Notes under the pieces: model-generated
Databases searched by the model: none
Seen by the model: the letters and a program-made list of their open reading frames with translations, nothing else
What the model was told of the DNA's origin: nothing
From: Variovorax sp. PAMC26660
GTDB taxonomy: Bacteria > Pseudomonadota > Gammaproteobacteria > Burkholderiales > Burkholderiaceae_C
DNA: 64,000 bases
Assembly: GCF_014302995.1 (NCBI RefSeq)
Contig: NZ_CP060295.1
Location: 6,191,501 to 6,255,500 of the forward strand
Direction: 5' to 3'
Program-made: the position numbers and the translations under genes
Part shown: one piece after another, positions 16,690 through 24,722 of the stretch
Layout of the letters: every line of letters starts with the position of its first letter
How positions within the stretch are numbered: the first letter of the stretch is position 1

Positions 16690-17334
16690 TCAGGCGCTAT
16701 CAGGCTTTCCAGCCGCTGGATGGTTCGCCAACGGCACAAAACGATTCGTCCCCATGTCCAGCGCGTCGATCGAGCCGCTTTCAATGTCGTAGACCCAGCC
16801 ATGCAGCGTGAGCGTACCCTGGGCAAGTGCCAGCGCAACCGACGGGTGCGTTCGCAAGTTGTTCAATTGAGCGAGTACGTTTTCCCGCACCATGCCATCC
16901 ACGCGCGAGCGTTCGTCCGCGTGCGGTTTTGCTTCGTTGATCATGCGCGCTGCGTCGGCGTAGCGCAGCCAAGACTTCACAGCAGGCATCGTGTCCAGGC
17001 AGGCACAGGTTGCAATCGCCTTCATGGCGCCACAATCAGAATGCCCGCAGATGACGATGTCGCTGACCTTCAATGCCGATACAGCGAACTCAACGGTTGC
17101 CGAGACGCCACCGGGTTCTGGACCGAAGGAAGGAACGATGTTGCCTGCGTTGCGCATGACAAAGAGATCCCCCGGTTCTCGTTGCGTGACGAGCTCGGGC
17201 ACCATCCGACTGTCCGAACACGAGATGAACAACGCCTTCGGGGTCTGGCTCTTTGCCAACTCCCTGAAGAGCTCCTTGCGAGTGGGGAATACTTCCGCCT
17301 GGAAGCGAAGAAAGCCGGCAATGATGTCTTGCAT
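16690..17334 (-). CDS. Beta-carbonic anhydrase
   Basis: A 214-residue cytoplasmic enzyme interconverting CO2 and bicarbonate. Zinc-site residues are visible: C39 and D41-R43 in SCSDSR, then H98 and C101 in GHSDCGAM, the standard beta-class Cys-His-Cys-Asp set with the Asp/Arg dyad. Length and motif spacing match bacterial beta enzymes. ATG 17334 starts [12 protein letters not shown], a typical opening. It is transcribed alone, leftward, next to the recombinase remnant, so it may be host DNA bordering the mobile segment or part of its cargo. Confidence 0.95.
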   Translation of the reverse strand: MQDIIAGFLRFQAEVFPTRKELFRELAKSQTPKALFISCSDSRMVPELVTQREPGDLFVMRNAGNIVPSFGPEPGGVSATVEFAVSALKVSDIVICGHSDCGAMKAIATCACLDTMPAVKSWLRYADAARMINEAKPHADERSRVDGMVRENVLAQLNNLRTHPSVALALAQGTLTLHGWVYDIESGSIDALDMGTNRFVPLANHPAAGKPDSA

Positions 17335-17697
17335 GGCAGCAGTCTAATCTGCCAAAAGTTTTCCAAGTTGCCGTCATGCTCGTTCAGCGTGGGGCGAGGT
17401 CGCGTGCGCCCAAAATGGAGCCGCGATAAAGCTGCCAGACCGCAGGTGCGATGGCGCACGCTGTAAGGACGCCCCCTGGATCAAGAAGATCCACTTGATG
17501 GCGGGGCTTATCTCCGCCGCGGCCCTGCCGATCCATGTCATGTTGGGCCGGCGTCGAAAAAAATGAGTCCGAAGGAGCGGCACCCTTGTCCGAATTCAGT
17601 TTTCGGTCTCGCGCAGATCCACCCGAGGCCGATGCTCAGTGCACCATTGCGCGAATGAGCCTTGCGGCGTGCAGCTTTTCAATGATCCACAGTGACA
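17335..17697. other. Gap with no supported gene
   Basis: This 363-base stretch lies between the carbonic anhydrase start and the end of the PVYY-repeat gene. It must contain the anhydrase promoter. Frames here are short, lack ribosome sites and encode low-complexity basic peptides. I see no repeat, RNA gene or terminator that I can support. Confidence 0.5.
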
Positions 17698-18042
17698 TCA
17701 GTCCCTGTCATCATCCCAATCCCTGTGTCCGTGATGATGGCGCGGCCCGTAGTAGACGGGGGGCGGAGGGTCGTAGTAAACGGGTGCCGGCCTGTAGTAG
17801 ACGGGCGGGGGTGGACGGTAGTAGACCGGAGGCGGCGGCCGATAGTAGATCGGAGCTGGCGGGGCATATACCGGGGCAGGCTCGTAGTACACGGGGGGCG
17901 GCTCACTGACCACGACGCCGGGCACGCCCACGCCGATGGACCAACTTACGCCGGCGACGGCTGCGGTGCCACCGAACAGCGCTGCAGTCAGCAAAAAGCC
18001 GCCAGCAACGTATTTCAAATAGACGGAACGATGGAAGTTCAC
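17698..18042 (-). CDS. Exported proline/tyrosine-repeat protein
   Basis: A 114-residue secreted protein. A signal peptide (1-30, ending AVAG) is followed by a short hydrophobic patch and then repeated PPPVYY/PAPVYY units (about 48-98) and a His/Asp-rich tail (HHHGHRDWDDDRD). Similar YXX-Pro repeat proteins are common in Burkholderiales as small periplasmic or outer-membrane-associated proteins with no known function. The His/Asp tail could bind divalent metal, which is inference. The underlying DNA repeats are imperfect 18- to 27-base units and may vary in number. Confidence 0.7.
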   Translation of the reverse strand: MNFHRSVYLKYVAGGFLLTAALFGGTAAVAGVSWSIGVGVPGVVVSEPPPVYYEPAPVYAPPAPIYYRPPPPVYYRPPPPVYYRPAPVYYDPPPPVYYGPRHHHGHRDWDDDRD

Positions 18043-18382
18043 TTTTACTCCTGCAGGGCAAGAACTGCCCGGATGAGGCTCAAACGCTTGGCGCGCAGGT
18101 TGGGCCTACAGACTTTGTGTGAGGTTCGTTGCCAGAGGTCACAGAGCGCGTGCCACCCTGGTCTACGCCTTCCAAATTGATGCTCGATCCAGCGTCCGAC
18201 ATCAGCGAATCGATTTATCGTCTGTCTCTTTTCACACAGGCTGCCAGCGTCTGGGGCGTCCGTTCGGCGATCCGGTGCATTCAGTTGTGCAGAACCAATT
18301 TGTCGATACGGCTGTTCAGTGGTGTCGGCAGGCCAACGGGCTGCTTCGCATGAGCGTGAATTCTGAATTCGATTGTTTGATC
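18043..18382. other. Gap with no supported gene
   Basis: These 340 bases lie between the PVYY-repeat gene start and the small repressor. They must hold promoters for both directions, but none could be assigned. The repressor's frame stays open back to 18119, but the extra residues look non-coding and lack a ribosome site. Confidence 0.5.
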
Positions 18383-18736
18383 ATGGCAAAACGAGGACAC
18401 AAAATGGAGTATCTATCGCATTTGTCCCAGACCGCCAAAAGAGCGATGAGCAGCAATTTTACGGAACGCTTCAAGGCACTCACTGACGAATTGGACCGCG
18501 GGTGGAAAGTTGACCTTGCACGCCGTTGCGGCGTAAGCCGTCCGACGGTCACCCACTGGCGCTCAGGTCGAACTCACAGCGCTGATCCGGTGCAGCTGTT
18601 TGCTATTGCCGACTACTTTGGGGTGAATGCCAGGTGGCTGGCCACCGGGGAGGGGCCGAAATGGCTGGAGGTTGCGGACTCTACTGCGGAGGTCTCGACC
18701 GGAGGCCCGTTGGCCACGAAAGGAGACACGCCATGA
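18383..18736 (+). CDS. Small helix-turn-helix repressor (phage CI-type)
   Basis: Up to 117 residues from ATG 18383, with alternative ATGs at 18404 and 18446. The last (MSSNFTERFKAL) is the typical opening of this family. The HTH reads KVDLARRCGVSRPTVTHWRSG, with the helix-turn-helix between DLARRCG and SRPTVTHW, then DYFGVNARWLATGEGP, characteristic of CI-like repressors lacking the peptidase domain. It is probably a phage- or island-derived regulator. Its stop overlaps the next small frame as ATGA. Target promoters are unknown. Confidence 0.8.
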   Translation: MAKRGHKMEYLSHLSQTAKRAMSSNFTERFKALTDELDRGWKVDLARRCGVSRPTVTHWRSGRTHSADPVQLFAIADYFGVNARWLATGEGPKWLEVADSTAEVSTGGPLATKGDTP

Positions 18737-18885
18737 AATGGATCACCTGCAAGTACTGCGCCTCGCTAAGTTTCGAGCGCAAACGCTTCGATGCCACGAG
18801 GCGGGTCAAAATCTTGCGAAACCCGAATGAGGGTCGCTTGCGTGGCCGTTGCGTCGCCGTCCCGAGATCGCGTTTCTTCAAATAG
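18733..18885 (+). CDS. Possible small Cys-containing protein
   Basis: A 50-residue frame starting MKWITCKYC. It has AGGAGA seven bases upstream and an ATGA overlap with the repressor stop, a good translational-coupling signal. CxxC and a basic remainder suggest a zinc-ribbon-like or nucleic-acid-binding peptide. Against it, the last 120 bases are antisense to the tail of the response regulator ending at 18766. Both cannot be equally ancient coding sequence here, so one is probably truncated or extended by a junction. Confidence 0.4.
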   Translation: MKWITCKYCASLSFERKRFDATRRVKILRNPNEGRLRGRCVAVPRSRFFK

Positions 18886-19623
18886 ATGGTCCGAGGCGCC
18901 GCTTGGGATGTCAGACCTGGGCCCCAGGAAATAGCCCTCGCCACGCACCGTGTTCACAAGCTTCAGTTCGAACGAGCCGTCAAGCTTCTTGCGCAGGCGC
19001 GCGATAGCAACTTCGACCATGTTGGACTTCTCGTCGAATTTCCTTCCCCACACTTCCTGAGCCAATACAGCGCGAGAGACGACTTGCCCCTGGCGGAGAA
19101 ATAGCGTGCGCAGCATGCTGAACTCTTGGGTACTCAGGCTCAAGTCGGAGCCATTTCGAAAGCATTTTCGACTTGACCAATCAAGCTCAAGATCGGCGAG
19201 TCTCAGGACGGTCGAATTTGCTGCTTTCGTTCGTTGCATGAGCTCTTCGACGCAAAACAAAAGCTTCGAGATCGCAACAGGCTTGACCAAGTAATTGTCT
19301 GCGCCCTCGTTCAAAGCCTCGAGAAGGTCGGCGATCTTGCCGCGTTTAAAAAGAACGAGCACAGGAACCGTTGAAGAGCGCTTGATTGCTCGCAGGAGCA
19401 CGATGTACCCCCTATCGGATGGCGCTGCGTCGAGGATAACCAGCGAGCAGTTGCCTGCAGTCGCTTGCCTGCGGACAGCAACATCATTCGCATATCTGTC
19501 GACCACATAGCCGCTCGCTTCGAGTTCTTTTTTGACTCCTTCGTCCCCATCTGAGCGAACCCCGGCGGTCAAGATCCGGGCCGGAAAATTTGAAATCTCT
19601 TCAGTATTGGTTGAGCCTGCCAT
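18766..19623 (-). CDS. Atypical OmpR-family response regulator
   Basis: A 285-residue regulator from ATG 19623. The receiver is degenerate: the usual acidic pair after the first strand is replaced by ILTAGVRSDGDEG, though a phospho-acceptor-like Asp65 (LVILDAAPSD) and Lys114 (LVKP) remain. A full winged-helix DNA-binding domain follows (about 140-237, ending VRGEGYFLG). The last 45 or so residues are unlike any OmpR-type C-terminus and overlap the antisense small frame at 18733, suggesting a stop was lost at a junction. No partner kinase is adjacent. Binding may be phosphorylation-independent. Confidence 0.8.
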   Translation of the reverse strand: MAGSTNTEEISNFPARILTAGVRSDGDEGVKKELEASGYVVDRYANDVAVRRQATAGNCSLVILDAAPSDRGYIVLLRAIKRSSTVPVLVLFKRGKIADLLEALNEGADNYLVKPVAISKLLFCVEELMQRTKAANSTVLRLADLELDWSSRKCFRNGSDLSLSTQEFSMLRTLFLRQGQVVSRAVLAQEVWGRKFDEKSNMVEVAIARLRKKLDGSFELKLVNTVRGEGYFLGPRSDIPSGASDHLFEETRSRDGDATATQATLIRVSQDFDPPRGIEAFALET

Positions 19624-19796
19624 GATCAGGCTCGTTTCTGTTTGACCCGCTGGTCTTGATTGTTCCGATCGGTGGCGGCCGGCAGTGTGGAACTTCGTCG
19701 AGCAATGGTTGGGACGCGGGGGCGAATCGAAGCCATGCCTGCGTGCGGAATGCGTACTCCCTCGCCCGACTCCAAGGGATCGGGCAGTCAGGTTTC

Positions 19797-20480
19797 TTAG
19801 CGTTTTCGTGGCGGGTTTCGTGTGTACAACACTTGCGCAGAAAGCCAAGACTGCTTGTACAAGCGTTGATTTCCCCAGACAACGAAGGGGGTCTCGCCCC
19901 GGCCTGCAACTCCGTTGAAGACCATGGCATTGGCCGGATCCTCCTCCCATCGCAGTGCACCCGGCTGGGAGTAGCGCCCGAGGAAAAGCGGATTTCTTAT
20001 GCGATTGGTCAAACAATAGAGATCGAATATCCGACCGCTTCTTGCCCAACGCTGACCCCTTTCCAGCTGAAAGGCCATGATCGTCTCTGCGTACTCAACG
20101 GCTTGGCGACAGAGCGAAAAATCGGCGATGCGCTCCATCAGTCCGGAGGCCTGGTGCAAGAACACCGAATACATCGTCGTGGGCGTTCCCTGATCCTCGG
20201 TGAGGACACGTAGTGGCCACCCATCATTCGAGTCAGAGGAAGTCTTAACCAACGCTTCCACTGCGACCCCGATGTAGCGATCAACGTCAAGGTCGGCCAC
20301 AGAGGTATATCGCTTGACCGGCGTGGTGAGTACGGTCGGCTGCCCTTCGTACAGCGGCCACAACTCTTCGCCGGCATTCTGTTGCACAGAATTGCCCAGG
20401 TGGGCCACAGGTCCATGCACAGAATGCATAGGCATGTCCGTCGCCATGCAACTTGGGGGAAAGCCGGGTACATGAGGCAT
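19797..20480 (-). CDS. Unrecognised protein under a mer-type promoter
   Basis: A 227-residue protein starting at ATG 20480, 32 bases downstream of a mer-type -10 element. The first 30 residues are rich in Met, His and Cys (PSCMATDMPMHSVHGPVAH), suggesting metal contact. The rest is a soluble mixed fold with two more Cys, not MerA, B, T, P, C, D or E as far as I can tell. No signal peptide or membrane helix. The divergent MerR (20548) keeps all three mercury-binding cysteines, so expression is likely mercury-induced. Function is unknown. The ribosome site is weak, and the next leftward gene is the response regulator 173 bases on. Confidence 0.7.
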   Translation of the reverse strand: MPHVPGFPPSCMATDMPMHSVHGPVAHLGNSVQQNAGEELWPLYEGQPTVLTTPVKRYTSVADLDVDRYIGVAVEALVKTSSDSNDGWPLRVLTEDQGTPTTMYSVFLHQASGLMERIADFSLCRQAVEYAETIMAFQLERGQRWARSGRIFDLYCLTNRIRNPLFLGRYSQPGALRWEEDPANAMVFNGVAGRGETPFVVWGNQRLYKQSWLSAQVLYTRNPPRKR

Positions 20481-20511
20481 TTTGTTTTCTAAACGGCTTG
20501 CATTTGATGTA

Positions 20512-20542
20512 AGCTTAAATCCGTACTTAGGTACGGAGTCAA
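20512..20542 (-). promoter_or_regulatory. mer-type promoter/operator
   Basis: Read leftward: -35 TTGACT (20542-20537), 19-base spacer, -10 TAAGCT (20517-20512). The spacer holds the dyad CCGTAC-N4-GTACGG (20521-20536). The over-long 19-base spacer and this dyad are the hallmarks of MerR-activated mer promoters, where MerR untwists the DNA on binding Hg(II). Confidence 0.92.
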
Positions 20543-20547
20543 GCCTC

Positions 20548-21006
20548 ATGGACAAGGAAACCAGTAACCTGAGCATTGGTGCTTTTGCGGGGGCGGCAAG
20601 CGTTGGGGTGGAGACCATCCGGTTCTATCAACGCAGAGGTCTGTTGCCCGAGCCGGAGAGGCTGGCTGGCCGCATTCGTCGCTATGGCGAAAGCGATTTG
20701 CGGCGCGTTCGATTCATCAGGCACGCCCAGCGACTGGGATTCAGCCTCGATGAAATCCTCAGCTTGCTGAGGCTGGACGAAGAGAAAGACTGCGATCAGG
20801 CACGAGCGTTGGCCGAGCAGAAGCTTGCGGATGTTCGCACCAAGATGGCAGAGTTACGCGACCTCGAATCGCTCCTTGAGAGGCTGGTACAGGCATGCGG
20901 CGCGAGTCGAAGTCGACAGTCGTGTGCCCTGATGGCTGCGCTGAAAGGATGCCCTTGTACCGAAGGGGCCGTTGACTTTGGCGATCAAGGGAACGCGGGG
21001 GCGTGA
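20548..21006 (+). CDS. merR: MerR mercury-responsive regulator
   Basis: A 152-residue regulator. An N-terminal winged helix (VGVETIRFYQRRGLL, 19-33; RRYGESDLRRVRFIRHAQRLGF, about 44-65) is followed by a long dimerisation helix and C82, C117 and C126, which match the positions of the three Hg(II) ligands in Tn501/Tn21 MerR. It should repress and, with mercury, activate the divergent promoter at 20512-20542 and repress itself. ATG 20548 is right beside the -35 region, as in known mer operons. No merTPA follows, which is odd. A truncated relative lies at 31752. Confidence 0.92.
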   Translation: MDKETSNLSIGAFAGAASVGVETIRFYQRRGLLPEPERLAGRIRRYGESDLRRVRFIRHAQRLGFSLDEILSLLRLDEEKDCDQARALAEQKLADVRTKMAELRDLESLLERLVQACGASRSRQSCALMAALKGCPCTEGAVDFGDQGNAGA

Positions 21007-21176
21007 GGACGCCGGTACTGCGACAGTATGTTCTGGCTGGTGGGTGTGCCCGAGCCAAGGACACGAGATGCTGTTCGATGCCCACACGAGGTCGTTCGCA
21101 GCGCTGGGCGGTCTGGCGCGCTGCGGGACGCACGACAACATGCGCACCGCAGTGGACAATGTGCACAGGAAACCCT

Positions 21177-21446
21177 TCAGTGGTCGGGTATCTTCGGACT
21201 GCTGACGCGGCCGCCCTGCGAGTGCGGGGGGCAGGGATGATCTCCTTGGGTGCCTGCGAGGAAGTTGAACGCTTGGCCGTGCTGCGAAGCCGACGAAGCT
21301 CGCTGGATAGCGCGCAGCAGATCCCGGGCGATAAGGTACGCCTCGATCTGTTTTTCGCTCATGAAGGGCTTGCTGGCGCCTCGGCTCATCGCGGTGCGAA
21401 TCCGTCCTTCGTTCCCCGCGAGGGAAGAGCCAAACCGTGAAGACAT
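21177..21446 (-). CDS. Small protein downstream of Hsp20 pair
   Basis: An 89-residue protein from ATG 21446 with an ideal AAAAGGAG six to seven bases upstream. The N-terminal half is basic and has a predicted helix (EKQIEAYLIARDLLRAIQRA, about 32-51); the C-terminus is polar. No recognised domain. It follows the two Hsp20 genes in the same direction, 97 bases downstream, and is likely heat- or stress-induced with them. It could be an adaptor or just island cargo. Confidence 0.6.
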   Translation of the reverse strand: MSSRFGSSLAGNEGRIRTAMSRGASKPFMSEKQIEAYLIARDLLRAIQRASSASQHGQAFNFLAGTQGDHPCPPHSQGGRVSSPKIPDH

Positions 21447-21543
21447 GATCAACTCCTTTTTCTAAGTTCCTTGGGTTTGCAGGGGGAAACTCTCAACCTT
21501 CAAGGCAGTGGGCGGGCAGCCAAGTGGTCGCCCGCCTCCGCAT

Positions 21544-21954
21544 CTAGGCGACGTGGATGTCAATGCGCCGTGGCTGGGCATGCGCTGCCTTGGGAATCCG
21601 CAGCTTCAGCACGCCCTGCGCGAGTTCGGCCGTCACGCCTTGCGTATCCAGCTCTTTGCTGAGCGTGAAGGCTCGGCGAAAGCGCCCCAGCCCTACCTCG
21701 GTGTGGCTCGTCTTCAAGTCTTGCGGCACCGCCAACGCCGACTCGGCCTCGATGGTGAGCGTTGCCGCTTCCACATGAAGATTGAGTTTGTCCCGGCTGA
21801 CACCCGGCAGATCGGCATAAAGCGTGATGCCGCCTTCGTCCTCGATCACATCGACGGGGGGCGTGAGCGCCGCGTCGCTGTAGCGGGATTGCCCGTTCTG
21901 CGCCGTCATCTCCTGTGCGACCTGGTCGGGCGAGTTCTGGATGGTGTTGCTCAT
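21544..21954 (-). CDS. Hsp20 small heat-shock protein (second copy)
   Basis: A 136-residue chaperone. The alpha-crystallin domain spans about 34-128 (DVIEDEGGITLYADLPGVSR, then GRFRRAFTLSKELD) and ends with the strand LKLRIPK. A polar N-terminal arm of about 30 residues is present. It would hold denatured proteins in the cytoplasm for refolding by DnaK/ClpB. It lies 33 bases after a distinct Hsp20 gene. Pairs of divergent Hsp20s that co-assemble are typical (class A and C) and common on stress-resistance islands. Confidence 0.93.
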   Translation of the reverse strand: MSNTIQNSPDQVAQEMTAQNGQSRYSDAALTPPVDVIEDEGGITLYADLPGVSRDKLNLHVEAATLTIEAESALAVPQDLKTSHTEVGLGRFRRAFTLSKELDTQGVTAELAQGVLKLRIPKAAHAQPRRIDIHVA

Positions 21955-21987
21955 GATGAGATCTCCTTGTGTTCGTTGCGTTCGTCG

Positions 21988-22425
21988 TCACTGAATGGCG
22001 ATCCGGCGTGGTTGTGCAGAGGCCCGGCGCTGCACGGTGATGTGCAAAAGGCCGTCCTTCAGCCTGGCCTGCACGGCCTCGGGGTCTGCGTCGTCGGGCA
22101 GCATCATCACGCGTCGAAATGCGCCTTCGAAGCGCTCGTTGATGTGCACGGCCGACTTGCCCCCGGCTTCAGGCAAAGTGCTCTTGCGCTCGCCGGCGAT
22201 GGTCAGCAGGCCACGCTCCAGGTTCACCTCTAGCGAGGCAGGGTTCACGCCCGGCGCAAAGGCGTAGATCTCCAAGGCCTGCGGGGTGCTGCCCACGTTC
22301 AGTGCAGGAAAGCCGTTGCGAGCGAAGCCGCGGATCGTGGGAGACAGGTCGAAGGCCTGCTGCACATCGCGTTGCAGGCGATCCATCTCCGCGAAGATGT
22401 CTCGGGAAAACAGAGAACGGTACAT
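21988..22425 (-). CDS. Hsp20 small heat-shock protein (first copy)
   Basis: A 145-residue chaperone starting MYRSLFSRDIFAEMDRLQRD, a typical class opening, with an alpha-crystallin domain (about 45-140) including PGVNPASLEVNLERGLLTI, NERFEGAFRRVMMLP and a C-terminal LLHITV. The ATG at 22425 was preferred to an upstream frame, because GGAGG precedes it and homologues start here. It is first in a leftward set with the second Hsp20 and a small protein. It shares little with the downstream copy outside the core, so the two are ancient paralogues rather than a recent duplication. Confidence 0.93.
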   Translation of the reverse strand: MYRSLFSRDIFAEMDRLQRDVQQAFDLSPTIRGFARNGFPALNVGSTPQALEIYAFAPGVNPASLEVNLERGLLTIAGERKSTLPEAGGKSAVHINERFEGAFRRVMMLPDDADPEAVQARLKDGLLHITVQRRASAQPRRIAIQ

Positions 22426-22535
22426 GGCGAAAACCTCCGTCAAAGTGAAAGGGTGCGCCGCGGGCGTGCCCTCGGCGCGTCCGAACAATGATTCAGAAAG
22501 CCTGGCTCAACAGTTTCAAGCCCGGCGCGGCTGGC

Positions 22536-22871
22536 TCAATGCGGCCTGGCCGTTTCGTGGGGGGTGGTCGCGCGGCCGAGCGATGGAGCGCGCGCCGGAT
22601 TCTTGATTCGCGGCATTCGGAATCGCCAACGCGGGGGGCGAGTTTCCGGATAGCCGAATTTCGCCAGTTCCTCGCGTCCCTTTTGGGTGACGGCCAGCAC
22701 CTGGGCCGCCGAAGGGGACCCTGACAGGGAGACCGGCTCCGAGGGGGACGGCACCAGGGCGATCACGAGTCCGGCTGCCCGCAGCAGCCTGACCTGGTCA
22801 ATGTCCTCGGTGCGATAGAACGAGACCGGTAGGCGAGAGCCGGCGATTTGCTTGAGCAAGTTCATGGTCAT
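22536..22871 (-). CDS. Small hypothetical protein next to Hsp20 genes
   Basis: A 111-residue protein from ATG 22871 with a perfect GGAGGT six bases upstream. An N-terminal region reading SRLPVSFYRTEDIDQVRLLRAAGLV (in two parts about 12-22 and 23-36) and a later VLAVTQKGREELAKFGYP resemble the winged-helix fold seen in short regulators, but I cannot name the family. The tail is Arg/Pro-rich. It precedes the Hsp20 genes by 111 bases in the same direction and may regulate them or share a promoter. Confidence 0.6.
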   Translation of the reverse strand: MTMNLLKQIAGSRLPVSFYRTEDIDQVRLLRAAGLVIALVPSPSEPVSLSGSPSAAQVLAVTQKGREELAKFGYPETRPPRWRFRMPRIKNPARAPSLGRATTPHETARPH

Positions 22872-23331
22872 TTCAATACCTCCTTTTCGGTTGACCAATT
22901 TCCGACAGAAGACAACATAGGCACTACCGTTTCGTATTTCAAGCGCCACGAAAAGCGAAACGTAACACCCTGGAAAATCCCTGGTGACGAACAGATCTCG
23001 AATGCTTCGAATAGCAAGGAAGGCCGATGGCGGTGTCGGCCATCCCCTGCCATCCACTGCGGGGGGAACGATTGCCCTTGCGCATTGCGGTGAGCGAGGC
23101 TGCGGACCTCCGGGCGGCCAGGCGGCGGGCATGGGCGATCGCACATTTGGCCTGGCAAGCACCAGTATGCAAAAGTCCGTCGGACGAAGTAGCGCCTCAG
23201 TCCATGGTCGAGATTTTCAGGCGACATCGTCACTGTCAATCGCGAAGTTCGAATCCAACTGGCGAAGGCGCTCGTACTGTCTGCAGTCGATGCGCATCGT
23301 GCGCCGGCACTACCACCTGGAGATTCCGAAC
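22872..23331. other. Gap with no supported gene
   Basis: This 460-base divergent region separates the small protein/Hsp20 set (leftward) from the fasciclin gene (rightward). Promoters for both are expected. The fasciclin frame is open upstream to 22984, but that part has no signal peptide logic or ribosome site. I see no sigma-32 promoter with confidence and no repeat. Confidence 0.5.
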
Positions 23332-23889
23332 ATGAAGAGCAAATTCAATCGCCTCGCCGTGGCCGCATTGGCCGCTTCCCTGACCGTGGGCTCCTTTGCC
23401 GCCATTGCGCAGGTTACGGTCGGCGGCGCACCGATGTATCCCACCAAGGACATCATCGACAACGCAGTAAATTCCAAAGACCACACAACGCTCGTCGCAG
23501 CGGTGAAGGCTGCAGGCCTGGTCGAGACGCTCAAGGGACCCGGTCCGTTCACGGTCTTCGCGCCGACGAATGCAGCTTTCGCTGCGCTGCCGGCAGGCAC
23601 GGTCGATACGCTGCTCAAGCCCGAGAACAAGGCTAAGCTCACCACGATCCTGACCTACCACGTGGTCCCAGGCAAGCTCGATGCAGCCGCGCTGACGAAG
23701 CAGATCATGGCTGGCAACGGCATGGCGTCGCTCAAGACCGTCTCGGGTGGAACACTGACGGCCAAGTCCAGCGGCGACAAGGTCATGATCACCGACGAAA
23801 ACGGCGGCACCGCCACCGTGACCATCGCAGACGTCATCCAGTCGAACGGGGTGATCCACGTGGTCGACAAAGTGCTGCTGCCGAAGTAA
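23332..23889 (+). CDS. Secreted fasciclin (FAS1) domain protein
   Basis: A 185-residue exported protein. A signal peptide (1-26, ending AIAQ) is followed by one FAS1 domain with both conserved blocks: H1 ([19 protein letters not shown], about 80-98) and H2 with YHVVPGK (about 120) and the closing [17 protein letters not shown]1 proteins mediate adhesion or cell-surface association; single-domain periplasmic versions are common in bacteria and stress-linked. The ATG at 23332 starts the signal peptide. It is followed by two hairpins, the second a terminator, so it is probably monocistronic. Confidence 0.93.
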   Translation: MKSKFNRLAVAALAASLTVGSFAAIAQVTVGGAPMYPTKDIIDNAVNSKDHTTLVAAVKAAGLVETLKGPGPFTVFAPTNAAFAALPAGTVDTLLKPENKAKLTTILTYHVVPGKLDAAALTKQIMAGNGMASLKTVSGGTLTAKSSGDKVMITDENGGTATVTIADVIQSNGVIHVVDKVLLPK

Positions 23890-23902
23890 TCGCTGATACC
23901 TC

Positions 23903-23960
23903 GTGCCTTTGCAAGGCACTAGCAACTCGAAGAGCCCAGACAAAACTCTGGGGTCTTTTT
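23903..23960 (+). terminator. Hairpin plus Rho-independent terminator after fasciclin gene
   Basis: The first hairpin is GTGCCTT-TGC-AAGGCAC (23903-23919), without a T-run. The second is CCCAGA-CAAAAC-TCTGGG (23935-23952), followed by TCTTTTT (to 23960), a standard intrinsic terminator. Confidence 0.85.
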
Positions 23961-24262
23961 ATTGTCGTTCGCCGGTCCGCCTGCATTCTCTGCGGAGCAG
24001 AAATGCTTGCCATAGAAGACAAGCTGTTTCAACGGGACGAGCCAATTTTTCAGGGGAAGCCACCGCCCAGCTCGCTGGAAGTCCATGCCAGCGCGGGTTT
24101 CCAGACCAGTGACATTTTCATCACTGGTGGGTTCTGTGGATGCCAACTGGCATCGGTAATCTTTACGCGTTGAGTTCGGTGCGCGAATGGGAAAATTTCA
24201 CTGATTAGACACCCGCACGCCGATGCGCCACACACGTCTGGTGACGCTTGATCGGCCTAGGG
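23961..24262. other. Gap with no supported gene
   Basis: About 300 bases lie between the fasciclin terminator and the end of the 94-residue gene. No frame has a ribosome site plus sensible composition, and I see no repeats or RNA gene. Confidence 0.45.
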
Positions 24263-24547
24263 CTACGAGCTGCGTTTGGCCAATTCCCGCGCAAGCTTTT
24301 CGTTGACTTTCTCCAGGTTCTTACCTGACTCGTTCAGCTTCTTCTCAAGCTGATCTGTCCGTTCGATCGCTTCACCCACATCGGGTGCCAGCGTCTCCTT
24401 TGGCACCTCGCTGTCCAAGACGGCATGCACCACGGAAAGATCGTCCGCAGCCTGCTGGACGGCTTTCGTGGCTTGCCGGTTTTCCTTGAGAGCTTTTGCG
24501 AGATCAGGCGCGCTGTCCTGGTCCGATTGTGGCGTCTGCTTTGACAT
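24263..24547 (-). CDS. Small coiled-coil protein
   Basis: A 94-residue, highly charged protein with GGAGG six bases before the ATG. A polar N-terminus (MSKQTPQSDQDSAPD) leads into a helix around 17-45, and a heptad-rich coiled coil (about 60-92: Leu/Val spaced among Glu/Lys). No membrane segment or known domain. It is followed on the other strand by two-component signalling genes. Small free coiled-coil proteins often act as structural or regulatory partners; its job here is unknown. Confidence 0.65.
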   Translation of the reverse strand: MSKQTPQSDQDSAPDLAKALKENRQATKAVQQAADDLSVVHAVLDSEVPKETLAPDVGEAIERTDQLEKKLNESGKNLEKVNEKLARELAKRSS

Positions 24548-24722
24548 CGAGTTCCTCCGTTTACGCACCTGCGGCGATGCTAGCCAAGATCGAGGGACGG
24601 GGAGCAAGGAACGAGCACCTTGAGCTTTTGGCCTACATGCCGGAGCCGGCTTCCTCGTATAACCAATGACTGATTCGTCTTCGATTTCCCAGGCAGAAAG
24701 ATGATCCAACGCCTCAAATGCT

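Noticed and set aside
17750..17900. CRISPR-like repeated DNA
   Set aside because: Repeats are adjacent, imperfect and in frame with PVYY codons; no spacers.
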